Source: Cyanophora paradoxa
Lineage: Eukaryota; Glaucocystophyceae; Cyanophorales; Cyanophoraceae
NCBI GenBank assembly: GCA_004431415.1
Contig: QPMI01000546.1
Coordinates: 1 to 64,000, forward strand
Direction: 5' to 3'
Length of the DNA: 64,000 bases
The notes under the pieces were generated by a model. The model saw only the letters and a list, made by a program, of their open reading frames with translations, ran no database searches and had not been told where the DNA came from. The translations under genes and the position numbers were made by a program. Shown here in pieces: positions 32,964 through 45,629 of the stretch. Each line of letters begins with the position of its first letter. Positions within the stretch are counted from its first letter, which is position 1.

Positions 32964-35900
32964 CTACGGGGGCGCGTGGGAGCCCTCCTCTGCAGGGGCG
33001 CCGCTGACGACGACGAGGACGGGGCGGCGCTTGGGCGGGGACCCCCCGAGGCCGGCCTCGAGGGGCCCCGCCGCGGCGTGGCGGGCGCGGGCGCGGGCGG
33101 CCGCCAGGCCCGCGAGCCACCGGGCGAGCCCCGGGGGAACAGCGCCCGCTCCTCCTCCGACGGGCCCGCCGGCTGCGGCTCCCGCCCGGCGCCGCCCTCC
33201 AGCGCCGCCGCCAGCCCGACGCCGCCGCCGCCGCCGCCACCGACGGCGGCAGGCCCGGGCGGGCGGCCCCGGAAGAGGCGGAGCAGGACGGCGGCGCGCG
33301 CGGCGTTCACCTCCAGGCCCAGCGAGCGGTCCGCCTTGCGGCAGAGCCGCCACGCCCGCTCCGCCCCGCGCAGGTCCCCCCGCGCGATGCTGGCGAGGCG
33401 CCGCGCCGGTCAGAAGAGAGGCCGCGGGGCGCGGCGGCGTCGGAGGCCTGGGGGCACCTGTGGACGCCGGCGGCGAAGTGGAGGAGGGGCACGACGACGG
33501 GCAGCGTCGCCCGGCACGCCGCCGAGCTCGCGAGGAGCGCCCCCGCCGCCTCCAGCGGGCCCTCGCCCCCGCCCTGCTCGCCCGCCCCGCCGGATCAACG
33601 AGGCCCGCGGGGCGGGGGCGGGGGCGGGGGAACGGGGGGCGCGTACCCCTTCGGAGCCGTGCGTGTGGCCGTTGAGCGCGAGGGAGCACCCGGCCAGCGC
33701 GGCGTGTATCCGGAACTGCGGGGTACGGTAAAAACCAACCGCGAGGGCGAGGAGAGGGGGCACGCACGATGAAGAGGGCGGACATGCAGGGGTACGGCAC
33801 GGGCCGCGCGAGGGCGGCGGCCCGGCCCAGGGCCTCCAGCGCGCGCCGCCGCAGCTCGGCGGCGCCGCCGGCGGCGGGGCGGCAGAGGAGGAGGAGGAGG
33901 AGGAGCGGGGTGCGGCCTCGCGCGAGAGGGCCTCGAACGCCACGGCGAGCGACGCTGCGAGAGAGAGCCTCAAATCAAGAGAAAGACTGGACGCCGGCTC
34001 TACGTCTGCTGGGGTTTGCTAATCGGTCACCTGCGACGAACTCGGCGTTGGCGCCGACGAGGGGCCGCCCGCCGCCGCCGCCGCCGCCTCCTCCGCCTGC
34101 AGGCGCGCGGCGAGGGCGGCGGGGCCCTCCCCGCCCGCGAGGCCGGCCGCCCGTGCGCCCGCCCCCGCCGCCCGCCGCGCAGTGGGCGAGGATGCCGTGC
34201 GCCGGCTGCCACACGCGGCCCTGCGCTCCCCGATCGGGAACCGGGCGAGAGGGCGAGGCGGCCGGGCGCCCCCGCCCAGGCGTACCTGCACGGAGCGGGC
34301 GGGGGCCGACGCCTCGCGCTCCGCCCGCGCGAAGTCGCCCTGGGACGCGCGGGCGGAAGTGAGGCGCCGCTGTACGGGGGGCGAGGGGGAAAAGCGTCGC
34401 CAGGGGGGTACCTGGAGGAAGGCGGAGAGGAAGGCCTGGGCGGCGAGCTGGTCCAGCCTGTGCCCGTCCTCCAGCGAGCGCGCCTGCCCCTGCCCGCCTG
34501 TCAGACGCCGCCGCAGGGCGGGGCGGGGGCGGGGCGGACGCGGGCGGCCTCCTGGAGGCGGCGGGAGCGGTTGAACTGGCCCCGCAGCGCCCTCGCGAAC
34601 CCAAGCTGCGGGGCGCGCGAGGTCAGAGGGGAGCGGCGGGCGCGCTGCGGGCCCGCGGGCCACCTCGCAAAGGGCGCGGGCGCGGTGCGTCGCCGCTGAG
34701 TCCCGCGCGTGCTCCAGCGCCTGAGGCGGGGTCGGCAGGGGCGGGCGGGAGGGGGGCATCAGGGGCGCGCCTTGCGCTCGAAGTAGTCGTGGAGGCGGCG
34801 GGCGGCGCGGAGGGGCACCCCGGCGAGCACGACGGCGACCTGCGCGAGGGAGCGAGGCCGCTCGACGCCTCCGCAGACGGCGGGGCGGGGCGGGGCGGAG
34901 GGGGCAGGGCGGGGCGGACGGCGGAGTAGCAGACGGAGAGGAGGGGCCGCACGCGCCCCGACTCGGCGTCGTTCAGCGCCCGCACCGCGCACCTGCGGGG
35001 GCGGGGAGGCTCGGCCGCGGCGGAGGGAGGGCCGGGCGGGACGGGCTGCGGGGCGGGGGCACCAGAGGGCGGGGAGGGTGTCGTTGTGGAGGAAGCAGAC
35101 CTCGAAGAGCGAGAAGAAGGTCGCGATCTGAGGGGCGCTTGATTCGGGGGCCCCGGGGGGGCGCGTCCGAGGGGTCGTGGAGGGGGGCCCGCGCACCCCG
35201 GCGGCGGCGCTGTCCCGGTGGAAGTGCGTCGCAGCCGGCACCTGCGCCCCGCCCGCCCCGCCGCGGCTTGGACTGGAGCTAGAGGCGAGGCTGGCGGGGC
35301 GCGGGGCGGGCACGGCGGGGGCGTGGAGGACGGCGTCGATGAGGGGCCCGACCGCCGCCTCCCACTCCAGGTCCCCCCGCAGCGGCGTCTGGCTGCCGCT
35401 CCCGCCCCCGCCCCCGCCCGCCCCGGACCCGCACGAGGACCTGTTGTGCGAGTGTGAGGCCGGGGCTTGTGGGAGGCCCCTCTCTAAGGGTTATCTTAAA
35501 GGCGCCGCTCTCAAGAAGCTTGTACATCTGCGTGCGCGCGCGCGTGCGGACCTTCGGCGGCCGAGCACGAACTCGTCGACGCGGAACGAGCCGCGGCGGG
35601 GGCGCGCCGGCGTGGAAAGGAGCTCGCCGGGGTTGGAGCCCGTGGAGCCCGAGCGGGGCCGCAGGAACGGCGAGTTGAGGGGCAGGACGGCGGCGGAGGC
35701 CGAGGAGCGGCGGCGCGCGGCGAGGCCCGAGGAGGAGGGCGGCCCCGGGGGCAGGAGGATGGGCGGCGGGTGCGGCCCGTCGGGGTCGCCCCAGTGCACC
35801 CCCTCCGGGCTCCCGAAGCACGCCCCCGGCGGCCCGTCCCCGCACTCGTCCTCCTCGGGCGGGGGCGCCGGGCGCGGGCGCGGGGCCACGTAGGGCCCGA

Positions 35901-38900
35901 AGAGCCGCTCCCGCACGCGGTGCGCCACCTGCAGGCGGGTGCACACCGTCAGGGGGCGGCCCGAAGCGGGCCGCGTGCCGCGGCGTCGCCCGGGCGCACG
36001 GCCGTGAGGAGGGCGGCGTGGAGGGCGAGGAGGCCGGCGGGCCCGCGGCGGAGGGGCCGCCCAGCAGCGCCGCCGCCGCCTCGAGGTGCGGGCGCGCCTC
36101 CTCCAGCCGTCCCTGCGCCGGCGGGGCGGGCACCGGGCATGGGCTTGAACCCCCGAAGCGGCGGCAGAGGCCCCTGCTGCCGGGGAAGGGCGGGGGCGGG
36201 GGCGGACCTGCTGAACGAGGGCGTGTCCCAGGCCCGCGTTCGCCGCCCGCTTCGCCCCCAGCAGCTCCTCGCCCCCCGCTGCGCTCGCCCCCGCGCGCGC
36301 GTCGGCCGCCCGCACCCCCCGCCCCACTCTCCTTTCCCGTCTCACCGGGCGGGGGCGCGGCCTCTCCCTCCGCCTCGATCTCCGCGACGGTGCTCAGGAC
36401 GCCCCGCAGGACCTGCCGGGGCGGGACGGTGAGGGAGGAGCGGCGGGGGCGGGCCGGGCGGTGCGGGGCGGCGCCCGCGCCTCGCAGGCGGTCGCATTGT
36501 CGAAGACGGCCGCCGCCTGCGCGAGCGAGCGGAAGGGACGGGCGTGGGCGCGTGCGTGGGCGCCGGCATCCGACTGATTGTGCGCACGCGGGCGGCGTGG
36601 CGGAGCATGTAGGGGAGCGCCCGCGCCTGCTCCCCGGCCTCCAGCCACTGCGCCCCGTCGGAGAAGGCCCGGCGAGGAGCGCACGCGGGGCGCGCACGTG
36701 GTGGGAGAGGAGCACGTCGCGGTCGCCCCAGCGCAGCCGTCTGCGCGGGCAGGGCGAACGGTCCGTCGGCCGGCGCGGGGAGGGAGGGGCCCCCGCCCCG
36801 GCGGCGTCGAGGGGCGCACGAGGCGCCGGAGGAGGAGCGGCCGTCGGCCTCGCGCTCGGCGCCCCCCTCGGCCGCCTCCGCCGCCCGGTCCTCCTCCTCC
36901 AGCTGCGCCCCAAGGTCACGGCGCAGCCTCGGATAGGGGGCGGTGGGGCGCGGGCCGGCGCACGCGCTCGAGGTACTCGGCGGTGGCGCGGTGGAGGCGG
37001 CACCGCTGCGCCGGCGGCAGCAGCTCCCGCACCGCCTGCGCCGCGCCGCCGTCAGCGTCGTCGCGCCGGGCGGGGCGGGGCGGGGCGGGGCGGGCGGGGC
37101 GGGGCGGGCCTGCTGGATGCGCTCGTGGCGCCACTCGAAGACGGGGTCGGGCTCCCCCTCGTCCTCCCCCGCCCCGGGCCCCAGCCCCAGCCCCAGCGCC
37201 GCACGCTGCCCCGCACGAGTCAGCCGACGGGGCGGCGGAGGGGGGAGGTCGAAGGCGAAGACGAAGAACGGTGAAGCTATTTTAAAAGGCTATCAAGAAG
37301 AAGAAGAGAAGAAGGGCGCGCCTCGCCCTCGAAGTCATCGGCGTACTCGAACTCGCCCTCCTCCTCATCCTCCTCCTCGTCGCCGCACGCCGTCCCCTCT
37401 GCGACGCCCGCTCGGCCCGGGCGAGGGGAGAGGAGAGAGGGCGGGGCGCGCTTCCGATGGCGTGCGGGGCGCGCGCCCGCGCGAACCCGATGCTCCGCAC
37501 CGCGTCGTCTGCCGCCGCCGCGCCGGTGAGGGGGGCGCCACAAGAAGAACGCTGACGAGAGGCGGGGCGGGGCCGCACTGGCGAGGAGGGCGCGGATGGC
37601 GGCGGGGGAGGCGTAGCGCTGCTGGGGGTACACCGCGCAGAGCGTGGAGAGGGGCACCCGCGTCCCACACACCGCCGCCACCTGCCGGGGGGCTCGGGCG
37701 GAGGGGCGCGGGCGCTGGAGGGGACGGCGGGGACCTTGAGGAGGAGCTGGGTGTGGAAGGGGAGCAGGGAGACGCGCGAGACGACGAAGTACGAGAACTG
37801 CCCCCGGGGGGCGCCCCTCGGCGCGTGCGTCAGCGGCGCCAGAAGGCAGGAGCGAGGGGCGGGGCGGGGCGGGGACCTGGCGGGGCGTGTCATCCCCGCT
37901 CGAGTCGGCGTCGACGAGCTCGGCCAGGCTGTGGCGCCGCCCCTCCGGCCCGGGCACCTGCCGGGGCCTCAGCGGCGGCCGAGCCGGGAGGGGCGGGGCG
38001 GCGCGGCGCGCCGAGAAGCGGGAGAGGAGGTTGGAGGCCCGCAGCGCCTCCACCATCTGCGCGGGGCGGGGCGGATCAGATCAGATCAGATCAGATCAGA
38101 AGAGGAGGCCGCCGGGACGCGCCTCGACGATGACGAGGGGGTTCCCCAGCGCCTGCTCCTTCAGCAGGTGCGTCAGCTGCGCGGGGCCGGTCAGCCGGTC
38201 AGTGAGCCGGGCGGTCAGTCTGGGGCGCCGCGTCGCGGGGCGCACGGCGGGCCCGAGGCGCTCGACGCCGAGGACGGAGCGGGCGAGCTCGTCCGAGTCC
38301 GACCCGTCCTGCGGGGAACACGCGTGAGGCGCGGGCCGCGGGGCGCCGGAGGGAGGGAGGGGGGGGGGGGGGGGGGGGGGGGGTGCGGACGAGGGCGAGC
38401 AGGTCGACGGCGGCGGCGCGCGGCAGCGCCAGCAGCCGCCGGCACGCCGCCTGCGCGGAGTGAGGCCGGCGGCGGAGGCCGGTGGGGGGAGCGGGGCGCG
38501 CACGGCGGTGTGGGGCGCCTGGCGCTCCCCTTCGTCCGTGCGGACCGCCGCCAGCACCGCAAAGTCCCCCGAGGCCGCCGCCTGCGCGTTTGGGCGGGGC
38601 CCGCGTCGCTCGGCTGCCGGCGCCTGCGGCGGGTCCCGCGCACCTCGATGGCAATGTCCAGCGAGGGCCCGTCCGTCCAGTCCTGCGGGAGGCGGGGCGG
38701 TGAGGCGGGGGCGGGGAGAAGAAGGGGGCGGGGCGGGCACGAGGTGGTCGACGACGAGGAGGGGCCGTAGGTGCCCCGCCCCCCGCGCCGAGGGCGGCAG
38801 CGACCGCGCGCTGCGCCCCGAGGCCGCGCCGCGTCAGGGGCCGCTCGCTTCGAGGACGGGCGGGGCGGGGCGGGCCTGCGGGGCCGCCAGGGCGACTCGG

Positions 38901-41900
38901 CTTCGGCGGGGCCACCCTCGTAGTCCTCCCCCGACGTCGAGCCCGCCCCCTCCGACGTGAAGCTGCCGTACCCCCCCTTGGGCTAGGGCGAGGGGTGGGG
39001 GGGGGTACGGGGCACCTCGGGTAGCGGCAGACGGGCGCGCGGGATCGGACGGAGTGCTTCACTGCGGGGGGCGGCGCGCGGGGGCGCGTGAGCCGCCCGC
39101 GAGGAGGGAAAAGGGCCCCGCGGGGATCCGTACTCGCGAGCTCGTGGACGTAGGCCTTGAGCACGAGGACGACGAGGCGGCGCACGGCGCGGGCCCGCGA
39201 CTCGGCGTCCCTGCGACTCGGCCTCAGGCCGCGGGCGGGGGTACCACATCGCCGGGCGAGTAAGGGGTACGCACATTCCGCGGGTCGCATCCGTCTCGGG
39301 GAGGCCGAAGCCGGGTACAACCGCGTTGAGGAGCGGAAGGACGCCCGCTGACGGTGGGCAGGTCACACAATCTTTTCGGAAAGAGAAGGAGGGGGAGGGG
39401 GAGCAAGCAAAGGGGGTACCGACGGAGAGGGCGGCGCTTCCGAGGGGTACCAACCGGTGCACGATCGCGTCCTGGACCTGGGGGCGGCAGCGTGGAATTG
39501 AAAACCTGTACCCCAGGGCGCTTGCCACCCCCCACCCCCCCCCCCCCCCCCCCTCATTCGCGTCAAGCGGACCTCCTCGGGATCGAGCCGGGCGTCGGAA
39601 TCGGCGCGCGACTCGCTGGCGTTCGACTCCGCGTAGGGGGGATCGCCAGGCGCGGGGCCGCCGCCGGAGGTCAGTGCCGCCAGTCCCGCCCCGGAGGCGC
39701 GCGGCCGGTGGGAGCCGCCTGCGGTGGCGGCGTGGCCGGAGCGGAGCGGGGCGAGCCACTCGGCGAGGATGGTCTGGAGGGTCTCGCGCCACGCCCAGTA
39801 CGGGTGCTCCCGCTGCTCCGGCACTGTGGGGCGGGGTGGGTTACGGACGGGCCGCGGGGAGGCGCGGAGGGGGCGCGGCAGGCGCTCACCGCCGCTGCAG
39901 GAGAAGAGGACGAAGCCGCAGCGCCGCAGGCGGTCCGACGCCATGCGCACTGCGCGGCGGCGCCGGCCGGCGAGTGAGCGGGCGCCGGACCCAGGTCCGG
40001 CGGAGGGCGACGAGGAGGAGGGCGGCTAGCCAGCTCGCTGGCTCGCTGGCGGCAGGTGGAGGGGCGGCGAGATGGAAGGGACGCACCGAAGGTGGACTTG
40101 CCGGCGCCGGCGCGGCCGCGCACGAGCACCGCGCCCCCGCCCTGCCACCCCGCCCCTGAGCTCCTCCCTCCCGCCCTCCCCCGTGAGAGGCGGCGGACCT
40201 GGGGCCGGGCGAGGCGGGCGACGGCGAGGGCGAGCTCCTCCCGCCTCCCCACCGGCGCGAACAGCGGCTGCGCGGCGCCAGGCGTCGGACCCGGGGCGGC
40301 CGGGGGCGGCCAGGGCGGGGGCGCGGACGAGGGCGGGGAGCTCGAAGCGGCGGCCGCTCTTCGTCGCCGCGTGCGCCCGGAACGCCGTCACCGCGTCCGA
40401 GAAGCTGCGCCGGGGTCGGCGGAGCCCCTAACCTGCCGGGTCGGGGCGGGGGGGTACCCCTTGAGGGCGAGCTGCTGGGGGGGGTCGAAGAAGGCCGCCC
40501 CGCCCGCCGCCTCGTCTGCCCCCGGGTCGGAGGAGGCGGCGGAAGGGAGAGGCAAGGGGGCGGACGGGTGGCGGCGTCGACCAGGACGCTGCCGCCGGCC
40601 TGCTGCATCAGCCGCGCCGCCAGGTTCACCGTCCGCCCTGCCCCGAGTCGCCCGGTTAGAAGCCGGGGAGTAAGTTAGGTTGGGGGGGGGGGGGGGGGGG
40701 GGGGGGGGTGGGGTCGCTTCAGGGGCCTCACCGAGGACGGTGTACTCGCAGCGGAGGCCGCCGGCGCCCCCGACGCACCCCGCGAAGACGCTGCGGGGGA
40801 GACGCCCAGTGAGGGGCCGGCGGCGGGCGGGCGGGCGGGGGCGGAGGCGCGCGACCGCACCGCCCCGTCGCGATGCCCGCGCTCGAGCCTGCGCAGGGTC
40901 AGAGGGGCGAGGGGCGAGGGGGGAGGAGGCGGAGGGGGGTACCGAAGCCGGCCGAGTGGAGGTCCTTGCGCATGGCGACCGCCGCGCTGACGGCCCGCGC
41001 CCCGTCGTCGACGTGGACCAGGGGGGGCAGCCCCAGCACGAGCCTGCCGGCGCGGTCAGGGCCGGGGGAGGAGAGGGGTACGGCAAAGACAAAGAGAGAG
41101 AGAGAAATGGGCGCCCGGGCGCACACTGCGACGCAGCCCTGCGGGGGGCGGGGCGGCCGGCGGAGTCGGGTGCGAAGGGAGAAGAGGAAAAGAGCGGGAC
41201 GGGATTCGAACCTTGTCGTCGACGACGAGCTTGTTCAGCTGCGCGCCGTACTCCGCGCAGGCCGCCTGCAGGGGTGCGGTGAATTGAAGGAAAGAGAAAG
41301 GGAGGGGGGTATGGGCGCGCCTCGAAGACAGTGAGGGCTGCGTGCAGGGAAAGGGCGACGCTGCCGGTCGCCTCCTCGCGGGCAGAGGGGGCGCGGGGCA
41401 GGCGCCGCCGGCTGCCGCGCCCGCCCGCCGGTCGGCGGTGGAGGGGTACGGGGTGTCACGCGGCGGGGGGTACCGCACCTGTTCCGGTCGAGCGCTGCGG
41501 CGTCGCTCGAGAGGATACCCGTCACCGAAACGAACACCACCGAGGCCGTCCTCGTCTGGGGGGTACAGGATATGCGCGGGCGGGGGCGCAGCGTGCGGGA
41601 GGGGGTAGAAGCACCTCGTCGATCCACTCGCCGAGGCCGGACCTGAAGGCGTCGGCGACGCGCTTGGGGACGAAGGCGGCCGGCTCGACCCGGACCCAGG
41701 GGCTGTTCGGGGGGGCGTTCGGCGGGGGTATACGGGGAGCGCCGGCGCGGGGCGGGGGGTACGAGGCACCTCGGGAGGTCCCAGACGGGGGAGGTGGTCG
41801 GGACGGGAACCGCGCGGGCGGCGGAAAGGGCATCGGGGGGTATGAGGTAGTTGCCGGACCCGAGCGTCGTTCCTGCGGCGAAAGCGGTCGGAGGGGTACC

Positions 41901-42797
41901 CAATGCGGGCACGCGGGGGGCCGCACCCTCGTAGGAGCTTCCTAGGGCCTCCATCGCCTGCGCGCCGCAGACGAGCTGCGGGAAAACGCGCGCAGGGGTT
42001 GGATCGGGGGAGAAAGGGGGCGGCGCGGATTCGAGCACCTGCCCCGGGAGGGCGTCGGGCTCGGCGCAGCACGCCTCCTCCACGGCCGGGCCCGTGCAGA
42101 CGTAGCGCCGAAGTCCCGCTGCGAAAGCGTGGGCGGGCGCAAGGGGGGGGGAGTCCTGGAGGGGTACCGGGCCCCGCGCAGACGGCGACGACGGTGCCGA
42201 AGCCCATGCCGACGTGCAGGGAGACGGGCGGGGAGCCGGGGATCGCCGCCTGGAGGTCCTTCGCCTTGGCCTGCCGGCACGCGGATCAACGGCGGCGGGC
42301 GGGCGGGCGCGGGCGGGGCGCCTCGGCGGCGGCGAAGAGGCGGGAGGCGAGGGCGACCGCGCGGGCGGCGGTGGCCGCCGGCGCCTCATCCCCCGCCGGC
42401 TCCAGAACGAGCAGGCTGGCGTCTCCCGCTACGGGGGGTCACGCGGTTACGTTACGGCGGGGGTTCGCGGCGGGGCATGGCGGGGCGGGGGCGGGGGCGG
42501 GGGCGGCGGGGGCGGGAGCGGCGGGGCGGGGGGCGGACCGAAGGTGGCGACGTCCGCCCCGAAGCGCTCGGCTTCGGCGAGGAGCGGCGTGAAGAAGGCG
42601 TTCAAAAGCGAGGCGAGGGCGGCGGCGGCGCGCGACGGCTCCCCCGCGCAGATCTCGTAGGCGTCCGCCTCGAGCCGCGAGAAGCCGCTCACGTCGACGA
42701 GCAGCACGCAGCAGCTCCTCTTCGTCACGCACGAGGCGCCCGCGCTCGCGTCGGCGGCGGCCGGCGAGGGGCCGGCATCGGGCGGCGGCCTGCGCAC
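32964..42797 (-). CDS. Soluble adenylyl cyclase-like protein (two cyclase domains, NTPase, TPR-like region)
   Basis: Multi-exon class III cyclase resembling soluble adenylyl cyclase (ADCY10 type), which makes cAMP from ATP. Start ATG 42797. Domain 1: CCVLLVDVSGFSRL (metal aspartate, about 42690) and VATFAGDASLLVLEP, the second metal aspartate, formed across the intron at about 42540/42432. Domain 2: LVLGLPPLVHVDDGARAV (about 41040), VFAGCVGG, CEYTVLG and TVNLAARLM (about 40630). NTPase: Walker A VLVRGRAGAGKSTF (about 40130-40090) and a Walker B-like LLVVDHL plus DWTDGPSLDIAIE (38760-38640). From about 37.1 kb to the 3' end lie many helical repeats of TPR type (CRLHRATAEYLE, RALPYMLRHAARV, ARPHLEAAAALL). 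Several intron ends and the last 300 bases are ambiguous; one frame stops at the TAG 32964-32966, inside the target duplication of the adjacent mobile element. Such cyclases respond to bicarbonate and calcium in other organisms. Confidence 0.85.
38070..38100. repeat. GATCA pentamer array in a cyclase intron
   Basis: Five tandem GATCA units in a GC-rich intron. Other introns of this gene hold poly-G or poly-C runs at 38358-38382, 39537-39553 and 40682-40708. Confidence 0.85.
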
Positions 42798-43744
42798 GGG
42801 CCCGACCGTCGGACTATGTTGGCGGGAAGGGGCCGGCGTTCCCGGAGGCAGCGCACCGCCTCAGATCATGAGGCAGGAAGGCCAGAAGCGCGTCGGCACC
42901 GCGCGGCAATCGCGAGGCGCCCTCCAGCGCGGAGAATCCCAGCGCAACCGTAGACCCGGACCGCATGCTGATCCGCCGGCCTTGGGGCAGCGCGACGCTC
43001 GGGGCCCGCGCCCGAGAGGGCCGGCTCCGCCCATTGCCCATCCGGGGCCTGGCAACGCCCGCAGCGAGTAGCGCTGGAGATGCGGCAGGGAGAGGCTTGG
43101 AAAGGCTGCTGGAATGCACTGTCTAGCTAGAGTCCTGACTAGCGCTATGCGGAAGCGGCCGGCCGCCTTCGAATCGCTCGTCCCGCACGCTCGAAAGAAT
43201 GCGTACCCGTGTATGGTAAGCAGAAGTGCGTGCTCGAACTGCGGCCCCGTGCGCATATATACGCGCGCGCAGCAGCTGTCGCGTCGCGATGCATCTTGTT
43301 AGTGTGGCGAGCTGCGCGCCGCGCCGGCGCCGGCGCGGCGCGCGCGGCGCATTCGCAGCGCGCGCTAGTTGCAATTGCGCATGCAGGGCCACTGTGCCAT
43401 GGGCTTGGTCTTCGCTCGAGCTTGCGTGCGCGCAGCCTGGCCCAGTGGCATTATGAGATGCACGCGCGCTTCTTCATACGCGCGATGAGCGGCGGTGGGT
43501 GCAGCTTCGCCCTAGGCGCCTGCACGTGCACAAGAGACGAGCAAAGAAGGCTTAGGAATTCATACACAATCCATTCTGAAGACTCTACATTACTGCACAC
43601 CCGACCTCCTGCTGGCTAACAATCCACGCTACGAAGCAAAGTCGAACCCCAAAACTCGGATCTAGATCTACGGACGGGGAACCCGGCCGAGCTAGGCTAG
43701 CTAAGGAAAGGGGGCCGGCCCGGCCCCCGCGGGCGGCGGCGCCC
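42798..43744. other. Intergenic region upstream of the cyclase gene
   Basis: Contains GCGCCGGCGCCGGCGC-type palindromic words near 43318-43350 and no frame with a recognisable domain. Probably the cyclase promoter and the 3' flank of the DUF760 gene. Confidence 0.45.
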
Positions 43745-45242
43745 CTACTGCTGCTCGTTGTCGGCGGAGGAGAGCATGCGGGTGAGCTCGGCGCGGTTCT
43801 CGAGGCCCTTGAGGTGGTAGCCGACGAGCATGGCCCAGAAGGTGAGGTGGGCGAGGTAGTCCCGCGTGGTGGTCGCCGTCGTCTGGATCTGGGGGCCCGA
43901 CATGCTCCCCAGCTGCTCCGCCAGCACCCGCTCCATCGCCTCCAGCGCCTCCTCGCTCGCCTCGTTCCGCGCCCTGCGCCCCCGCAGCTATCGTCGGCGC
44001 CGGAGCGCGGCGGACCGCGCGGCGGGGCGGCGGACCGCGCGACGCTCTCGGGGTCGGCGTGCAGGAGGTGGTCGATGAGGGGGTTCGCGTCCGCCAGCTT
44101 CACCTTCAGCCGGTCCCGCTCGGCCGTCGCCGCGGCCAGCTCCGCGCGCAGCCGATCGATGTACTCCGCCGCCTCCATCATCCCCTCCTCCCCCTCCAGC
44201 CTCACCTGGCCCGACACGTTCCCCGCCCAGCTCCGCCCGCCCAGGCTCCGGATCTGAGGACGCGTTAGAACGGTCCCCGGAGGCGCGCGGGCGCGGGCGG
44301 AGGGCCGGCGGACCGAGGGGGAGACGGGAGCGAGGGCCTCCGGGTGCGCGGAGGCGAGCGCGTCCTCCGGCGCGGCGCCCGTGAGCAGGTCGGGGTGCTG
44401 CTCCGGAGACAAGCTCTTGTTCAGCGACACGCGAATCTCCGCGTTCCTGCCCGGTCCGTCGGCCGGGACCGAGAGCCGGCGGGCGGGAGGGCGGGCGGCG
44501 CCGCCGCTCACCGGAACGAGAAGCCGGTCATCATCGCGGAAAACAGAAGGCGCTTCAGGTTCTCCTTGTTCGTCGAGACCTGAGCGCCGGCGGGTCGGGT
44601 CAGCCGCGCGCCCGCGTGCGCAGATGCGTACGTGCGCGGGAGCGCACTTGGAAGACGAAGTGCTCGCTAGGGAGCGTGCCGACCATCGAAAGGATCGTTT
44701 TCTGCGCGCGGAAGCGGCGGGTGAGCTGCGGGTGCGCGAGGCGTGCGCGAAGAGTCGAGAAGCCCGGTCACCTTCATGGCGTCGGCGGCCTCGGGAGAGA
44801 GGGTCGCGATGAGCTGCTTGAGATCACTGCGACGCTAGTGAGCCGAAGAGCGGCGCAGAAGGGCCCCCGCTCGCTCTCACCTGGGTTGCATCGTCCGCAC
44901 TTGCTCGAAGAGAAGATTCGGGCCGCTCGCGGTCAGGGGCCGATCCTCACGATCTTCGCCGCCGTCGGACTCATCCGGAGGAAGCTGGTAAACCGCCTTC
45001 GGCGGCTGGGCGACGACGCTCCGGTGGAACCGCCTCAGCGGCCGGCTAGAGGCGAAGACACGCGCGCCGAGGAAGCTGCGCTGCGCCAGAGGCCCAGAAG
45101 AAGAGGAGGAGGAAGAGGAGGCTGCCGGCGGGACCTCCGCTGGCAGCACGTGCAAGGCTGCGACGGAGCAAGGCCGCGCGCGGCCCGTCCGAACAGCGGC
45201 GCTCGCAGGGAAGACGAAGGCGTTCTGCATTGGATGCTGCAA
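43745..45242 (-). CDS. DUF760 family protein, probably plastid-targeted
   Basis: Multi-exon gene; start ATG 45242 (MQHPMQNAFVFPASAAVRTG), stop TAG 43745. The first approximately 60 residues are rich in Ser, Ala and Arg, as in a plastid targeting peptide. The body carries both halves of the DUF760 repeat known from plant and algal plastid proteins: LKQLIATLSPEAADAMKV (about 44830), ENLKRLLFSAMMTGFSFR (about 44565-44510) with NAEIRVSLNKSL (about 44450), and a second half with TRDYLAHLTFWAMLVGYH and LKGLENRAEL (about 43865-43765). A coiled-coil linker (YIDRLRAELAAATAERDRL, about 44160-44100) separates them. The molecular role of DUF760 is not established. Confidence 0.82.
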
Positions 45243-45629
45243 ATTCTGCGGTTGCTGCGGTTGTGCGGACTGCGTGGTCCTCGGGCCTCTAGAAGCTTCG
45301 CCGATTATCAGGTAAGCAATGTGTACCCCCTAAATCGCGCGCGTGCGCACGAAGGCGACCTGCCGCGTGCGCACGCCCCGGCTTCGCATGCGCACGCCCC
45401 GGCCCGGCCCGGCGCTTCGCACGGCGCGCGCGCTGTGGCTGGCCTTTAAAATTCGAAGACAGTGAAAGGCCGGGCGCTAGCGCTGCGCATGCTTGCCAGC
45501 GCTAGCCGGCGCCGGCGCCGGCGCCCGGCCCCAGCTGCAGCTGCAGCTAGCTTTAGCGCTACCTGGCGCTAGCGCAAGCTGTAGATCTAGATCTGGCGCA
45601 CAGCCTAGGCCTGGCCGGGCGCGCGAGGC
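45243..45629. other. Spacer rich in palindromic hexamers
   Basis: Dense CGCTAGCG, GCCGGC, CAGCTG and AGATCT palindromes at 45475-45600, including three tandem CAGCTG words. No gene. Confidence 0.5.
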
